Positions 44,757-53,277 of a DNA stretch of 63,310 nucleotides are shown here, in pieces; within the stretch, counting starts at the first letter, position 1, and each line of letters starts with the position of its first letter. The notes below the pieces were generated by a model, which was given only the letters and a program-made list of their open reading frames with translations, was not told the DNA's origin and ran no database searches. Location: positions 1 through 63,310 of IMG/VR virus record IMGVR_UViG_3300006805_000028; one strand, 5' to 3'. The position numbers were made by a program, and so were the translations under genes. This DNA is from a virus.

Positions 44757-45100
44757 CCGATGACACATCACAACTCTTTTGGGAAGTTAAAGCACCCGAA
44801 TCAGTAGAGTTTAGGTTGTATTATGATGACAAAGGTAGTATAATAACTTATACCTGTGAGAAGCTACCGGGTAACTATCTTGTAATTGATGCCCAAGTGT
44901 TTGCTGAATGCAGACCTGATCTTACTGTAGTGAACGGCATGCTAGTCAAACTTGTACCTGAAGTGTTTCTTTCATTACTAGCTAAGTCTGATTCAGGAAC
45001 TAAGTGTGCAAGCGATGATGTTTCGATAATAGTATCGGATGACTACGAAGGTAATATCACACATTGGGACCTAAAAAGATATGAGTACAAATATAGTTGA
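44753..45100 (+). CDS. Hypothetical protein in the glycosyltransferase operon
   Basis: A 115-residue acidic protein with no recognised motif; it appears to be mixed beta and helix. The start overlaps the preceding stop as ATGA, and its last 20 bases overlap the next gene. The dense coupling argues that it is real and acts with its neighbours, but no function can be assigned. Confidence 0.7.
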   Translation: MTDDTSQLFWEVKAPESVEFRLYYDDKGSIITYTCEKLPGNYLVIDAQVFAECRPDLTVVNGMLVKLVPEVFLSLLAKSDSGTKCASDDVSIIVSDDYEGNITHWDLKRYEYKYS

Positions 45101-46028
45101 TGTAGCAGATTTAGATTGCATCTACCTAAGCTATGATGAACCGCAGAAGGAAGAATTCTGGGTTAAGATTAAGAACATGGTGCCTTGGGCACAACGAGTA
45201 GATGGTGTCAAGGGTAGTGATGCAGCACACAAAGCCGCTGCAGAGGCAAGCGACACTGAACGATTTATCTTAATCGACGGGGACAACATGCCCAATGAGT
45301 CTTTCTTCAATATGCAGTTAGACTTCACTGACAAAGACAAGAACTATGAACTAGCGCAGTATCGTTGGAAAGCTATCAACAGCGTTAACGGATTACGTTA
45401 TGGCAACGGTGGCATGAGTTCATGGACAAAATCTTATGTAATGAACATGAAGACCCATGAAGCTAGCGACGGCAATGACAACAACACAGTAGACTTTTGT
45501 TTAGACAGTAGCGACAACTTGTATTGGTCAATGCATGATTGCTACTCTACTACCTATCCCAACATGACAAGTTTTCAAGCATGGCGTGCAGGGTTTCGTG
45601 AAGGTGTCAAGATGTGTCTAGTCAACGGAGCAAAGCCTTCAGTTGAACAGTTTAAAGATAGTGTTGCGAATAGGAACATGAACAACTTGACGATCTGGCA
45701 CAACGTGGGCATGGATGCAGAGAATGGTGACTGGGCAATGTATGGTGCTAGACTAGGAACATACATGACTATGCTTACTGATTGGAATCCACAAGAAGTT
45801 CAATGGTTTGACAACTTTGCAAAACTATGGGACGAATACAAAGATAGAGATCCAAGATTCTCTAGTGAATTCTTTGGTGGAGCATTGGGTGACAAATTAG
45901 GATTGCCTATCTGTACACTAAATGCAGAACAAAGTAAATTCTTTAAACGTCACTATAACACTGACAAACACAACATGGGTCCTCTCGTTAGAGAGATGGA
46001 CGTAATTAGAAACATAGAGGGCTGGTAA
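45081..46028 (+). CDS. Single-domain glycosyltransferase-like protein (DGD motif), relative of the 1164-residue repeat protein
   Basis: A 315-residue protein. The N terminus has an Ile-Tyr-Leu-Ser-Tyr-Asp-Glu-Pro segment, then RVDGVKGSDAAHKAAAEA, and a probable metal-binding Asp66-Gly-Asp68 in RFILIDGDNM. Near residue 180 it has FQAWRAGFREGVK. The same ordered segments occur at the C terminus of the protein at 55944-59438, so the two share a domain that can be seen within this window. The DGD motif suggests an active nucleotide-sugar transferase. The substrate is unknown. It overlaps the upstream gene by 20 bases and touches the radical SAM gene downstream. Confidence 0.6.
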   Translation: MSTNIVDVADLDCIYLSYDEPQKEEFWVKIKNMVPWAQRVDGVKGSDAAHKAAAEASDTERFILIDGDNMPNESFFNMQLDFTDKDKNYELAQYRWKAINSVNGLRYGNGGMSSWTKSYVMNMKTHEASDGNDNNTVDFCLDSSDNLYWSMHDCYSTTYPNMTSFQAWRAGFREGVKMCLVNGAKPSVEQFKDSVANRNMNNLTIWHNVGMDAENGDWAMYGARLGTYMTMLTDWNPQEVQWFDNFAKLWDEYKDRDPRFSSEFFGGALGDKLGLPICTLNAEQSKFFKRHYNTDKHNMGPLVREMDVIRNIEGW

Positions 46029-47446
46029 TGTCAGACTTAGACGGTAATTATAAAAAGCATCTTTTAGATGTTAAACAAAAAGTTGATGCAGTCAGTGATA
46101 GCTTCTGTGCAGCTAAATGGAAGCAAGTAACGATTCACTTGCAGAATGGTCATACTCATAGTTGCCATCACCCAAAGACTCACGTAGTCCCGTTGGATGA
46201 GATTGCAATTAATCCGTCAGCATTGCACAACACTAACTTTAAAAAAGAACAACGCAAGATGATGCTTGAAGGTAGTCGTCCAAGTGAATGTGACTACTGC
46301 TGGAGAGTAGAAGATAGCAACAAGGACAACGATGTATTCAGTGACAGATACACTAAGAGCGCAGACCCTTGGGCAGCACCCTTCATTGAAGAAATTGCTA
46401 GCAAGAAATGGGATGACAACGTTGATCCTAGTTATGTAGAGGTAGCATTTAGTAGCACGTGTAATTTCAAGTGCAGCTATTGCAGCCCTGACGTTAGCAG
46501 CAAGTGGATGGAAGAAATTGAACGCTATGGAGCATATCCTACGAGCACTAACTTCAATAACTTAGACAACATTAGTCAAGCTAAGAAGATTCCTATCAGA
46601 AACAAAGACTACAACCCGTATGTTGAATCATTCTGGAAGTGGTGGCCACAACTGTATACTAGTCTAAAGACATTTAGAATCACAGGTGGAGAGCCATTAC
46701 TAGCTAAAGATACGTTTCAAGTGCTTGACTATATCATTGAGCATCCTAACCCAGAACTTGAACTGAATATCAACAGTAACTTGTGCGTACCTGACGAGTT
46801 ATTAAAGAAGTTTGTAGAGAAGATGAAACGTATTCAGGGTGAAGGACTTATCAAAGAGTTTAAGCTATATACCTCTGCTGAGGCACATGGTAAAAAAGCC
46901 GAGTACATCCGTAACGGACTAGACTACAACAAATGGTTAGACAACTGCAACTATGTATTGCGTGATATTCCACAGAGTAAGTTAACTGTGATGGCTACTT
47001 ACAATGCATTGAGTGTGACAAGTTTCACTCCATTCATGCAAGATATTCTAGACTTACGCAACACATACAACACAGGTGCTGACAGACGCAACCCGGTATC
47101 ACTTGATACACCTTACTTGCGTTGGCCTTGGCATCAAAGTATGTTCATTCTTACTCCTGACTATCTTCCTCAGATTCAAGATCAGGTTACGTTTATGTAT
47201 CGCAACAAAGAACACATGATGTGGCCACCTACATGTGGTTATGGATTCTACGAACACGAGATTAATAGAATGGAACGACTGTACTATGTCGCCAGGGATG
47301 AAAAGATCCCTGAGTTAGAACTGATTCGTAATCGCAAAGACTTTGTATCATTTGTAGATGAACATGACAAGCGCAGGGGTACAGACTTCTTAGGTACTTT
47401 CCCTGAGATGGAAGAATTTTATAGAATGGCTAAAGAATTAAAATGA
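46028..47446 (+). CDS. Radical SAM protein of the twitch-domain type, first copy
   Basis: A 472-residue protein. The radical SAM cluster motif CNFKCSYC has cysteines at 145, 149 and 152, and the SAM-binding TGGEP lies at 219-223. Before it lies a Cys/His-rich N-terminal region: Cys27 (FCAAKW), Cys46 (HSCHHP), and Cys88/Cys91 in ECDYCW. These could carry an auxiliary Fe-S cluster. This layout is that of radical SAM proteins annotated with a twitch domain, which occur in cyanobacteria and phages. The reaction is unknown. The start overlaps the previous stop (TAATG), and the next radical SAM gene overlaps its end (ATGA). Confidence 0.85.
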   Translation: MSDLDGNYKKHLLDVKQKVDAVSDSFCAAKWKQVTIHLQNGHTHSCHHPKTHVVPLDEIAINPSALHNTNFKKEQRKMMLEGSRPSECDYCWRVEDSNKDNDVFSDRYTKSADPWAAPFIEEIASKKWDDNVDPSYVEVAFSSTCNFKCSYCSPDVSSKWMEEIERYGAYPTSTNFNNLDNISQAKKIPIRNKDYNPYVESFWKWWPQLYTSLKTFRITGGEPLLAKDTFQVLDYIIEHPNPELELNINSNLCVPDELLKKFVEKMKRIQGEGLIKEFKLYTSAEAHGKKAEYIRNGLDYNKWLDNCNYVLRDIPQSKLTVMATYNALSVTSFTPFMQDILDLRNTYNTGADRRNPVSLDTPYLRWPWHQSMFILTPDYLPQIQDQVTFMYRNKEHMMWPPTCGYGFYEHEINRMERLYYVARDEKIPELELIRNRKDFVSFVDEHDKRRGTDFLGTFPEMEEFYRMAKELK

Positions 47447-48849
47447 GTAAAGAACTATTTCAGTGGCGTCAACGAGTATTAGACAGTGTTAGTCCCAGCT
47501 TCTGTGCTGCGAAGTGGCTCAACGCTACAATACATCTAGGTCACGGCTATACCCATAGCTGTCACTTGCCTATCCCTCATCCTATTAACGTAGAGGAATT
47601 GAAGGATAACCCATCGGCTATTCATAATACTGCTCATAAGAAAGAGCAACGCACTAAAATGCTAGCAGGTGAGCGTCCAAGCGAGTGTGAATACTGCTGG
47701 AAGATCGAAGATATAGGACGTGAGAACATCAGTGATAGAGTGTATAAGAGTAAGCCCTACAAAGAAGCTGATATCATTCGCATAGCCAAAGCTGACCCAC
47801 AGGATAATGTCAACTTAAAGACACTAGAGATTAGTTTCGACCGCACGTGTAACTTTGGATGTAGTTATTGCAATGCAGGGTACAGTACAACATGGGCTAA
47901 GGACATTAAAGACAATGGAATCTATCAAGGCCTCAAGAGTGATGGTGCAGGTGCTTATCAAAATGATGGATCATGGACAGAACCCTACGGCAAGTTCAAC
48001 GAAGGTAACCCCTATACTGAGGCATTCTTTAAATGGTGGCCTGAACTGAGTAAAGACTTAGAGGAACTACGAGTTACTGGTGGTGAGCCTACAATGAGCC
48101 ATCATTTTTGGAAATTATGTGAGGAGATCAAGACGCAAGACTTGAAACACTTACGCTTTGCTACGAATAGTAACCTAGGTATGAAGCGTTCATTACTAGA
48201 AGACTTGGTTATGTTCACTAAGGAAGCGAATATCAAAGAGTTCGACCTCTATACTAGTAATGAAGCGTACGGTGAGCAAGCTGAATACATCCGTGACGGT
48301 ATGGACTATCAAGTATGGCGTGATAATTTGATATATTTCATGGAGAATGCTAAGTTTCGTAGTGTAACTATTATGATGACCATTACTAGCGTATGCTTAT
48401 TCAGTATTACTGACTTTTTAGATGATATGATATTGCTAAAGAAACAGTATGGACATAATAGACCAATGGTTGATTTAAATATCCTGCGCTGGCCTAGTTT
48501 CATGAGCCCTATAGCATTGCCGGATCATATTAAAGAATATTGCAGAACGAATCTATTAAATTGGTTCACTGTCAATAGAGTACATTTAACTGAGGGCGAG
48601 AATGCGCAGATTCAACGACTGATTGATTATATTGAAGTAGTTGAAACTCCACACCGCCGTGCTGTAACTGATAAATCATATTTACATAATGATTTAAAGA
48701 GTTTCTACCAACAATATGATTTACGTAGGAATAAAGATATCAATGTATTTCCTGATATCTTTACTGATTGGTTAAAAACTATTGAGATAGATAAAACAAT
48801 TCCAATTAGACTGATCGGGAACGGAGCAATTACTAACTATGACAAGTAA
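47443..48849 (+). CDS. Radical SAM protein of the twitch-domain type, second copy
   Basis: A 468-residue paralogue of the upstream gene. It keeps the cluster motif CNFGCSYC (Cys136, 140, 143), a TGGEP motif near residue 211, and the same N-terminal cysteines (FCAAKW at 20-25, HSCHLP, ECEYCW). The two share order and spacing throughout but are clearly diverged, so they may act on different substrates or as a pair. From about base 48300 the sequence becomes visibly more AT-rich, and this continues into the next genes. It overlaps the next gene by 11 bases. Confidence 0.85.
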   Translation: MSKELFQWRQRVLDSVSPSFCAAKWLNATIHLGHGYTHSCHLPIPHPINVEELKDNPSAIHNTAHKKEQRTKMLAGERPSECEYCWKIEDIGRENISDRVYKSKPYKEADIIRIAKADPQDNVNLKTLEISFDRTCNFGCSYCNAGYSTTWAKDIKDNGIYQGLKSDGAGAYQNDGSWTEPYGKFNEGNPYTEAFFKWWPELSKDLEELRVTGGEPTMSHHFWKLCEEIKTQDLKHLRFATNSNLGMKRSLLEDLVMFTKEANIKEFDLYTSNEAYGEQAEYIRDGMDYQVWRDNLIYFMENAKFRSVTIMMTITSVCLFSITDFLDDMILLKKQYGHNRPMVDLNILRWPSFMSPIALPDHIKEYCRTNLLNWFTVNRVHLTEGENAQIQRLIDYIEVVETPHRRAVTDKSYLHNDLKSFYQQYDLRRNKDINVFPDIFTDWLKTIEIDKTIPIRLIGNGAITNYDK

Positions 48850-50128
48850 AATTATATGCACGTCTGATAGTGATGTAGCCACTACGATATCTGCGTACAA
48901 TACCCGAGGGGATAGATTTCACTTGGGTAGCGACTGGATTAAGTTTCGTATTAAAGATCCTATATCTATGCCGCTATCAACTGCATTGGATAAGAATATT
49001 GAAGGGTTCATATTCCATCAGATAGGAACTAGGCAAAGTCCTGATTGGTGGACTGGGTTCAAACCCGATAGTTATTTGCCTGGCAAGAATCATGCCACCG
49101 TAATTGACAAGTTACCCGAAGCCCTACGAGAAAAATTACGCAATCGCACAGCACTAGTTCATTTCGATCAATCTATGGAAGCTAATCCATTAATTGACAA
49201 ATGGTTTAATTACTATGAGGCATTTCATAAAGCATTTATGGAACACGATCTACTAGCAGAACAGTTTGTAATTACAACCTGCAATTTAAGTGAGAGCCGG
49301 TTATATGATAAATGGTGCAGTGATAATAATATTACTTCTAAAATGATTATAGTTGAGGCTAACTTCTTTGCATCAGCTTGCGCTCAGGATCATTTCTTTT
49401 TACCAGGCCCGATCACTATACCCTTCATTAAGCATATAGAACATAAAAGAGATAATGAGGTGCAATTATTCAATTGCTTGAATAGAGTAGTTAGAGAGCA
49501 CAGAGTTGCATTTGTAGCCATGCTTAATTACTATGGATTAGTAGACGATAACAAAGTGAGCCATGATTTCTATCCCAATCATTTTAAAAATGATATAGTT
49601 ATCAATGAATTTGCCCCTCATCCTGCATTCGAGCATGCCAATGTTATTAAGACTAATCAGAAATTGCCATTGATCCTTGACACCATTCAGTTTCAGGTCA
49701 ATAAAGCACAGAATCTATACGTAGATGTATATCTAAATACATGGGTTAGCGTCATCACTGAAACCTTCTATTATGAATACCCTGATCAGGCAATATTCTT
49801 TAGTGAGAAGATATATAAACCCATGAGAGCATTGCATCCTTTTATTATAGTAGGAGCAAAAGGTAGTCTCCGTGAATTGAAAGCACAGGGGTTTAAGACA
49901 TTTAGTAATTGGTGGGACGAAAGCTACGATGACATAGAAGAACCTACTGCTAGATTAGAAGCTATTTGCAAACTCTTATTGCAGTTGAGCATTAAACCAA
50001 AGGCTGAGTGGGAACATCTCTATCCTCATATGGAATCGGTACTGCAACATAACTATCAGCATTTACTGAACACCGATTGGTTAAAAGATTTGAAACCTAA
50101 AATAATTGACAGGATACAACATGATTGA
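48839..50128 (+). CDS. Possible GT-B / exostosin-like glycosyltransferase
   Basis: A 429-residue protein with a generic N-terminal half. In the C-terminal half, about residues 300-345, the segment SVITETFYYE, FSEKIYKPMRALHPFII and GFKTFSNWWDESYD resembles the donor-binding region of fucosyltransferase or exostosin-type GT-B enzymes (the SEKIYKP motif). This is my reading of a weak similarity. The gene is coupled to the radical SAM gene upstream and overlaps the SGNH-like gene downstream, which supports a role in the same glycan or modification pathway. Confidence 0.45.
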   Translation: MTSKIICTSDSDVATTISAYNTRGDRFHLGSDWIKFRIKDPISMPLSTALDKNIEGFIFHQIGTRQSPDWWTGFKPDSYLPGKNHATVIDKLPEALREKLRNRTALVHFDQSMEANPLIDKWFNYYEAFHKAFMEHDLLAEQFVITTCNLSESRLYDKWCSDNNITSKMIIVEANFFASACAQDHFFLPGPITIPFIKHIEHKRDNEVQLFNCLNRVVREHRVAFVAMLNYYGLVDDNKVSHDFYPNHFKNDIVINEFAPHPAFEHANVIKTNQKLPLILDTIQFQVNKAQNLYVDVYLNTWVSVITETFYYEYPDQAIFFSEKIYKPMRALHPFIIVGAKGSLRELKAQGFKTFSNWWDESYDDIEEPTARLEAICKLLLQLSIKPKAEWEHLYPHMESVLQHNYQHLLNTDWLKDLKPKIIDRIQHD

Positions 50129-50888
50129 TTTTACAAAATACAAAAGATTCTTTGCATTTGGATGCAGTATGACTCGCTATCAATGGCCTACTTGGGCTGA
50201 TATGATAGGACAAGAGATCCCTACGTATATTAACTGTGCTCAAAGCGGCGCAGGAAATATCTTTATTAGCAATCAAATAGCTGAATCTAATATGCGGTAT
50301 AAGTTTAACGAAGATGATCTAGTTATGGTTATGTGGAGTACTATCACTAGAGAGGATCGTTACGTAGAAAACCAATGGCATTGTCATGGGAATATCTATT
50401 ATCAAAATTTCTATGACAAAGACTTTCTGATGAAGTATGTAGACAACCGTGGACAATTAATTAGAGACTTGGCATTGATTTCAATGTCAGACTGTTTACT
50501 ACAAACTACTAAAGCAACATATCATATGTTGTCAATGCAACCATTAGAAGCAGTGATACGTGACACCACTAATAAATTAGAAGGCGAGTACCAAGATGTC
50601 CTTGATCTATACAAGCCTGTCATTGACTTGTTAAAGAATGATCTACTTACGATCGGGTGCGATAGTAAATGGGGGTCACTCCCAATCAGACATAATATTC
50701 CGGGCGGTCAAACTCACGACTATCATCCGGCACCTAAGGCGCATTTTAACTTTGTTAATAAAGTATTCCCGAACCTTACCTGGTCTCAGAAAACGATTGA
50801 TTTTATGGAATTTCATGACGATGTGGTAATGAAGGCCAAGTCTCAGGATGACTTAGTTTATCAAGCGCCCTGGCCACCTAGACTGTAA
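50121..50888 (+). CDS. SGNH/GDSL-like hydrolase
   Basis: A 255-residue protein. The N terminus RFFAFGCSMTRYQWPTW fits block I of SGNH hydrolases (GxS, Ser16). GAGN at 43-46 and the late DYHPAPKAHFNF (DxHPxxxxH) fit blocks II-III and V. Such enzymes often add or remove acetyl or other acyl groups on sugars. The frame is open from a TTG at 50106, but the ATG at 50121 with an AGGATA site is better. It lies between the GT-like gene and the nucleotide-sugar dehydrogenase. It could deacylate the glycan; this is inference. Confidence 0.6.
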   Translation: MIDFTKYKRFFAFGCSMTRYQWPTWADMIGQEIPTYINCAQSGAGNIFISNQIAESNMRYKFNEDDLVMVMWSTITREDRYVENQWHCHGNIYYQNFYDKDFLMKYVDNRGQLIRDLALISMSDCLLQTTKATYHMLSMQPLEAVIRDTTNKLEGEYQDVLDLYKPVIDLLKNDLLTIGCDSKWGSLPIRHNIPGGQTHDYHPAPKAHFNFVNKVFPNLTWSQKTIDFMEFHDDVVMKAKSQDDLVYQAPWPPRL

Positions 50889-50914
50889 ATTAAATTCGGG
50901 GGAGAGTAATCCTT

Positions 50915-50922
50915 TTAAATAC
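50915..50922 (+). promoter_or_regulatory. Candidate late promoter for the dehydrogenase gene (TTAAATAC)
   Basis: TTAAATAC lies 17 bases upstream of the ATG at 50940, with AAGAGGA between them as ribosome site. It matches the CTAAATAC variant except for the first base and marks a likely second transcription start in the accessory block. Confidence 0.4.
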
Positions 50923-50939
50923 AGTAAGAGGAAATATTT

Positions 50940-52163
50940 ATGAACATCGGATTTATTGGAATAGGAAAACTAGGCCTGGCCTGCGCAGAAGTTATGGCAA
51001 AGCAACATGTCGTAGACGGATATGATGTACAACCGGTGATCAGTGACAATGTGAATGTCGTTTTTAGTATAGAATTAGCAGTAAAAGACAAAGACATTGT
51101 ATTCATTGCAGTACCTACCCCGCACAGTAAAGAGTATGATGGTTCTACACCTAGTGCCCACTTAGCTACAAAGGACTTTAACTATGACATTGTAAAAGAA
51201 TGCTTAGTAGAAGCAAACAAGTATATGAACAAGAATCAATTGTTGGTTCTTATCTCTACCGTACTACCTGGCACTACTCGCAATCAATTTGTTAATTTGA
51301 TTCCTAATACTCGCTTTATCTACAATCCATACTTAATTGCAATGGGCAGTGTAGCATGGGACTTTGTAAACCCCGAGATGGTTATGATCGGTACAGAAGA
51401 TGGTAGTGAAACGGGTGATGCACAACTACTAATCAACTTCTATAAGACTATGATGCAGAACGAACCTCGCTATGTAGTAGGTACATGGGACGAGTGTGAA
51501 TGTATCAAAGTGTTCTACAATACTTTCATCAGTGCTAAGATTGGATTGGTCAACATGATCCAAGACGTTGCAGTGAAGCAAGGTAATATCAACGTAGACG
51601 TAGTAACCAAAGCATTAGCAGACAGTACAATGCGTATCATGGGACCTAAGTACATGACAGCAGGCATGGGCGATGCAGGAGCTTGTCATCCACGTGATAA
51701 CATTGCACTACGTTACATGGCAGAACAATTAGACTTGGGTTATGACTTGTTCGGCTCTATCATGCAAGCACGTGAGATACAAGCTAAGAATCTTGCACAA
51801 TGCTTAGTTGACGAGGCAAATAGTACCGGAATGCATATCTTCATACATGGTAAAGCATACAAGCCTAATGTCTCTTACACGGATGGAAGCTACAGTACAC
51901 TAGTGGGACATTATGTAGAAGAAATGGGGCATGGGGTATTTTATGTTGATCCATTGACTGAAGAAACTGTCACTACCCATATCAAAGGAGTGGTATTGCT
52001 AGCACACTGCGCAGAATTAACGTATGATTATGCTGATGTTGAAAAAGCACAGAAGCTATATTGTGAAATTGTTTCTGGAAGCACCGTAGTCGATCCATGG
52101 CGTAGATACACAACTGACAACAACCAAATCAAAGTAATTCATTATGGTAACACTAGACCTTGA
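50940..52163 (+). CDS. UDP-glucose/GDP-mannose 6-dehydrogenase family enzyme
   Basis: A 407-residue NAD-dependent nucleotide-sugar dehydrogenase. It has an N-terminal Rossmann motif (GIGKLG at 7-12), a VPTP stretch at 58-61, and STVLPGTT at 106-113. The active-site region CIKVFYNTFISAKIG carries Lys190 and Asn194, and the catalytic Cys249 lies in GDAGACHPRDN. All key residues appear to be present. It oxidises a hexose to a uronic acid on a nucleotide carrier, supplying acidic sugars for glycosyltransferases. It has its own ribosome site and promoter-like octamer. Its end overlaps the PP-loop gene by 20 bases. The donor sugar cannot be told by eye. Confidence 0.85.
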   Translation: MNIGFIGIGKLGLACAEVMAKQHVVDGYDVQPVISDNVNVVFSIELAVKDKDIVFIAVPTPHSKEYDGSTPSAHLATKDFNYDIVKECLVEANKYMNKNQLLVLISTVLPGTTRNQFVNLIPNTRFIYNPYLIAMGSVAWDFVNPEMVMIGTEDGSETGDAQLLINFYKTMMQNEPRYVVGTWDECECIKVFYNTFISAKIGLVNMIQDVAVKQGNINVDVVTKALADSTMRIMGPKYMTAGMGDAGACHPRDNIALRYMAEQLDLGYDLFGSIMQAREIQAKNLAQCLVDEANSTGMHIFIHGKAYKPNVSYTDGSYSTLVGHYVEEMGHGVFYVDPLTEETVTTHIKGVVLLAHCAELTYDYADVEKAQKLYCEIVSGSTVVDPWRRYTTDNNQIKVIHYGNTRP

Positions 52164-53277
52164 CAAGCGTGGTTATTATTTAGTAGGTTGGAAGAAATTC
52201 TACAATAAGACCGAAGCCGTAACTTACGCCACTAAGAATAGCTTTGAAGTTAGATGGGTGTTCAACGATAGTGTATATTCTACTATCGACTGGACTATCC
52301 CAATCGAGGTGCCCCTGCCGCAATTATATAGAATGAGAGCGCAACAATTACGGGACAAGTATGACTATATCGTGTTGCACTTTAGTGGAGGACAAGATAG
52401 CATGAACGTCCTTCATAGTTTCTTAGATAACGATATAAAATTAGATCATATTGTAATTCAAGTACCAGAACCAGAACGTAAGCGCACTAAAGAAAATGAT
52501 ACTGATTGGAGTAATTACTGGGCCGAGATTGATTATCAAACGATACCATACCTAAAGAGTTTGGGCAGCAAGATAGATGGAATCAAAATCACAATTCAAG
52601 ATATGTCAACTTCAACTACTGAATTATTTGCTAAGGACAATTGGACTGAGAAACTACTACCTAACGCTAGTAGTAACTTAGGAGTAATTGCTAGAGCAAT
52701 GGCTCAATATAAGACAAACGAAATATTAGAAGTAGCAGAGAAAGGCAAGATTAGCTGTCAATTATTAGGAATAGATAAACCATTAGTATACTTTGATGGC
52801 ATAGATTATTATTCGTTCTTCTTAGATCAATCCGCTTATCATATGCATCCTATGGATAGCACAATGAGTGACTTGTTTATTAACTCAGCTACTGAATTCT
52901 TTTACTGGACTCCTGATTTACCCGAGATCGTAGTTAAGCAAGCACAAGAGATTAAGAAAGCCTGTATTGCTAATGATTTGTACAGAAGTGTATTCACAAA
53001 GACGCACGAGCATGAAGTGGGTATATTTAGGGCATTGATGCAGCATATAATTTATGATCCTAAGTATGCTCCTAAGTTTCAAACTAATAAACCACCGGTA
53101 CCAACAGCAGGCCCGATTCTAAACAAATGGTTCTTTAGCGAGACTGACGAAAATCTAGTTAAGAACTATGAATACGCATTACAGTATATCAGCAGCCATA
53201 TTGATACTAAGTTCTATAACAAAGATACTAGAGGACATGGCTATAAATCACTGTCGAGTAAATTTTACAAACTATGA
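52144..53277 (+). CDS. PP-loop (ATP pyrophosphatase) family protein, possibly an amidotransferase-like enzyme
   Basis: A 377-residue protein with a PP-loop, SGGQDS, at residues 81-86 after a beta strand (YIVLHF). PP-loop enzymes activate a carboxyl or carbonyl group by adenylation and then add ammonia or sulfur. Members include asparagine synthetase, PAPS reductase, and the WbpG/PseA amidotransferases of surface polysaccharides. The short N-terminal 60 residues have no N-terminal nucleophile cysteine, so it is not a full asparagine synthetase. Next to a uronic-acid-forming dehydrogenase, a role in amidating a sugar acid is attractive, but this is inference. Confidence 0.65.
   Translation: MVTLDLDKRGYYLVGWKKFYNKTEAVTYATKNSFEVRWVFNDSVYSTIDWTIPIEVPLPQLYRMRAQQLRDKYDYIVLHFSGGQDSMNVLHSFLDNDIKLDHIVIQVPEPERKRTKENDTDWSNYWAEIDYQTIPYLKSLGSKIDGIKITIQDMSTSTTELFAKDNWTEKLLPNASSNLGVIARAMAQYKTNEILEVAEKGKISCQLLGIDKPLVYFDGIDYYSFFLDQSAYHMHPMDSTMSDLFINSATEFFYWTPDLPEIVVKQAQEIKKACIANDLYRSVFTKTHEHEVGIFRALMQHIIYDPKYAPKFQTNKPPVPTAGPILNKWFFSETDENLVKNYEYALQYISSHIDTKFYNKDTRGHGYKSLSSKFYKL

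Noticed and set aside
52144-53277. Full asparagine synthetase
   Set aside because: The SGGQDS loop is present, but there is no N-terminal cysteine nucleophile or glutaminase domain, and the overall length is too short.
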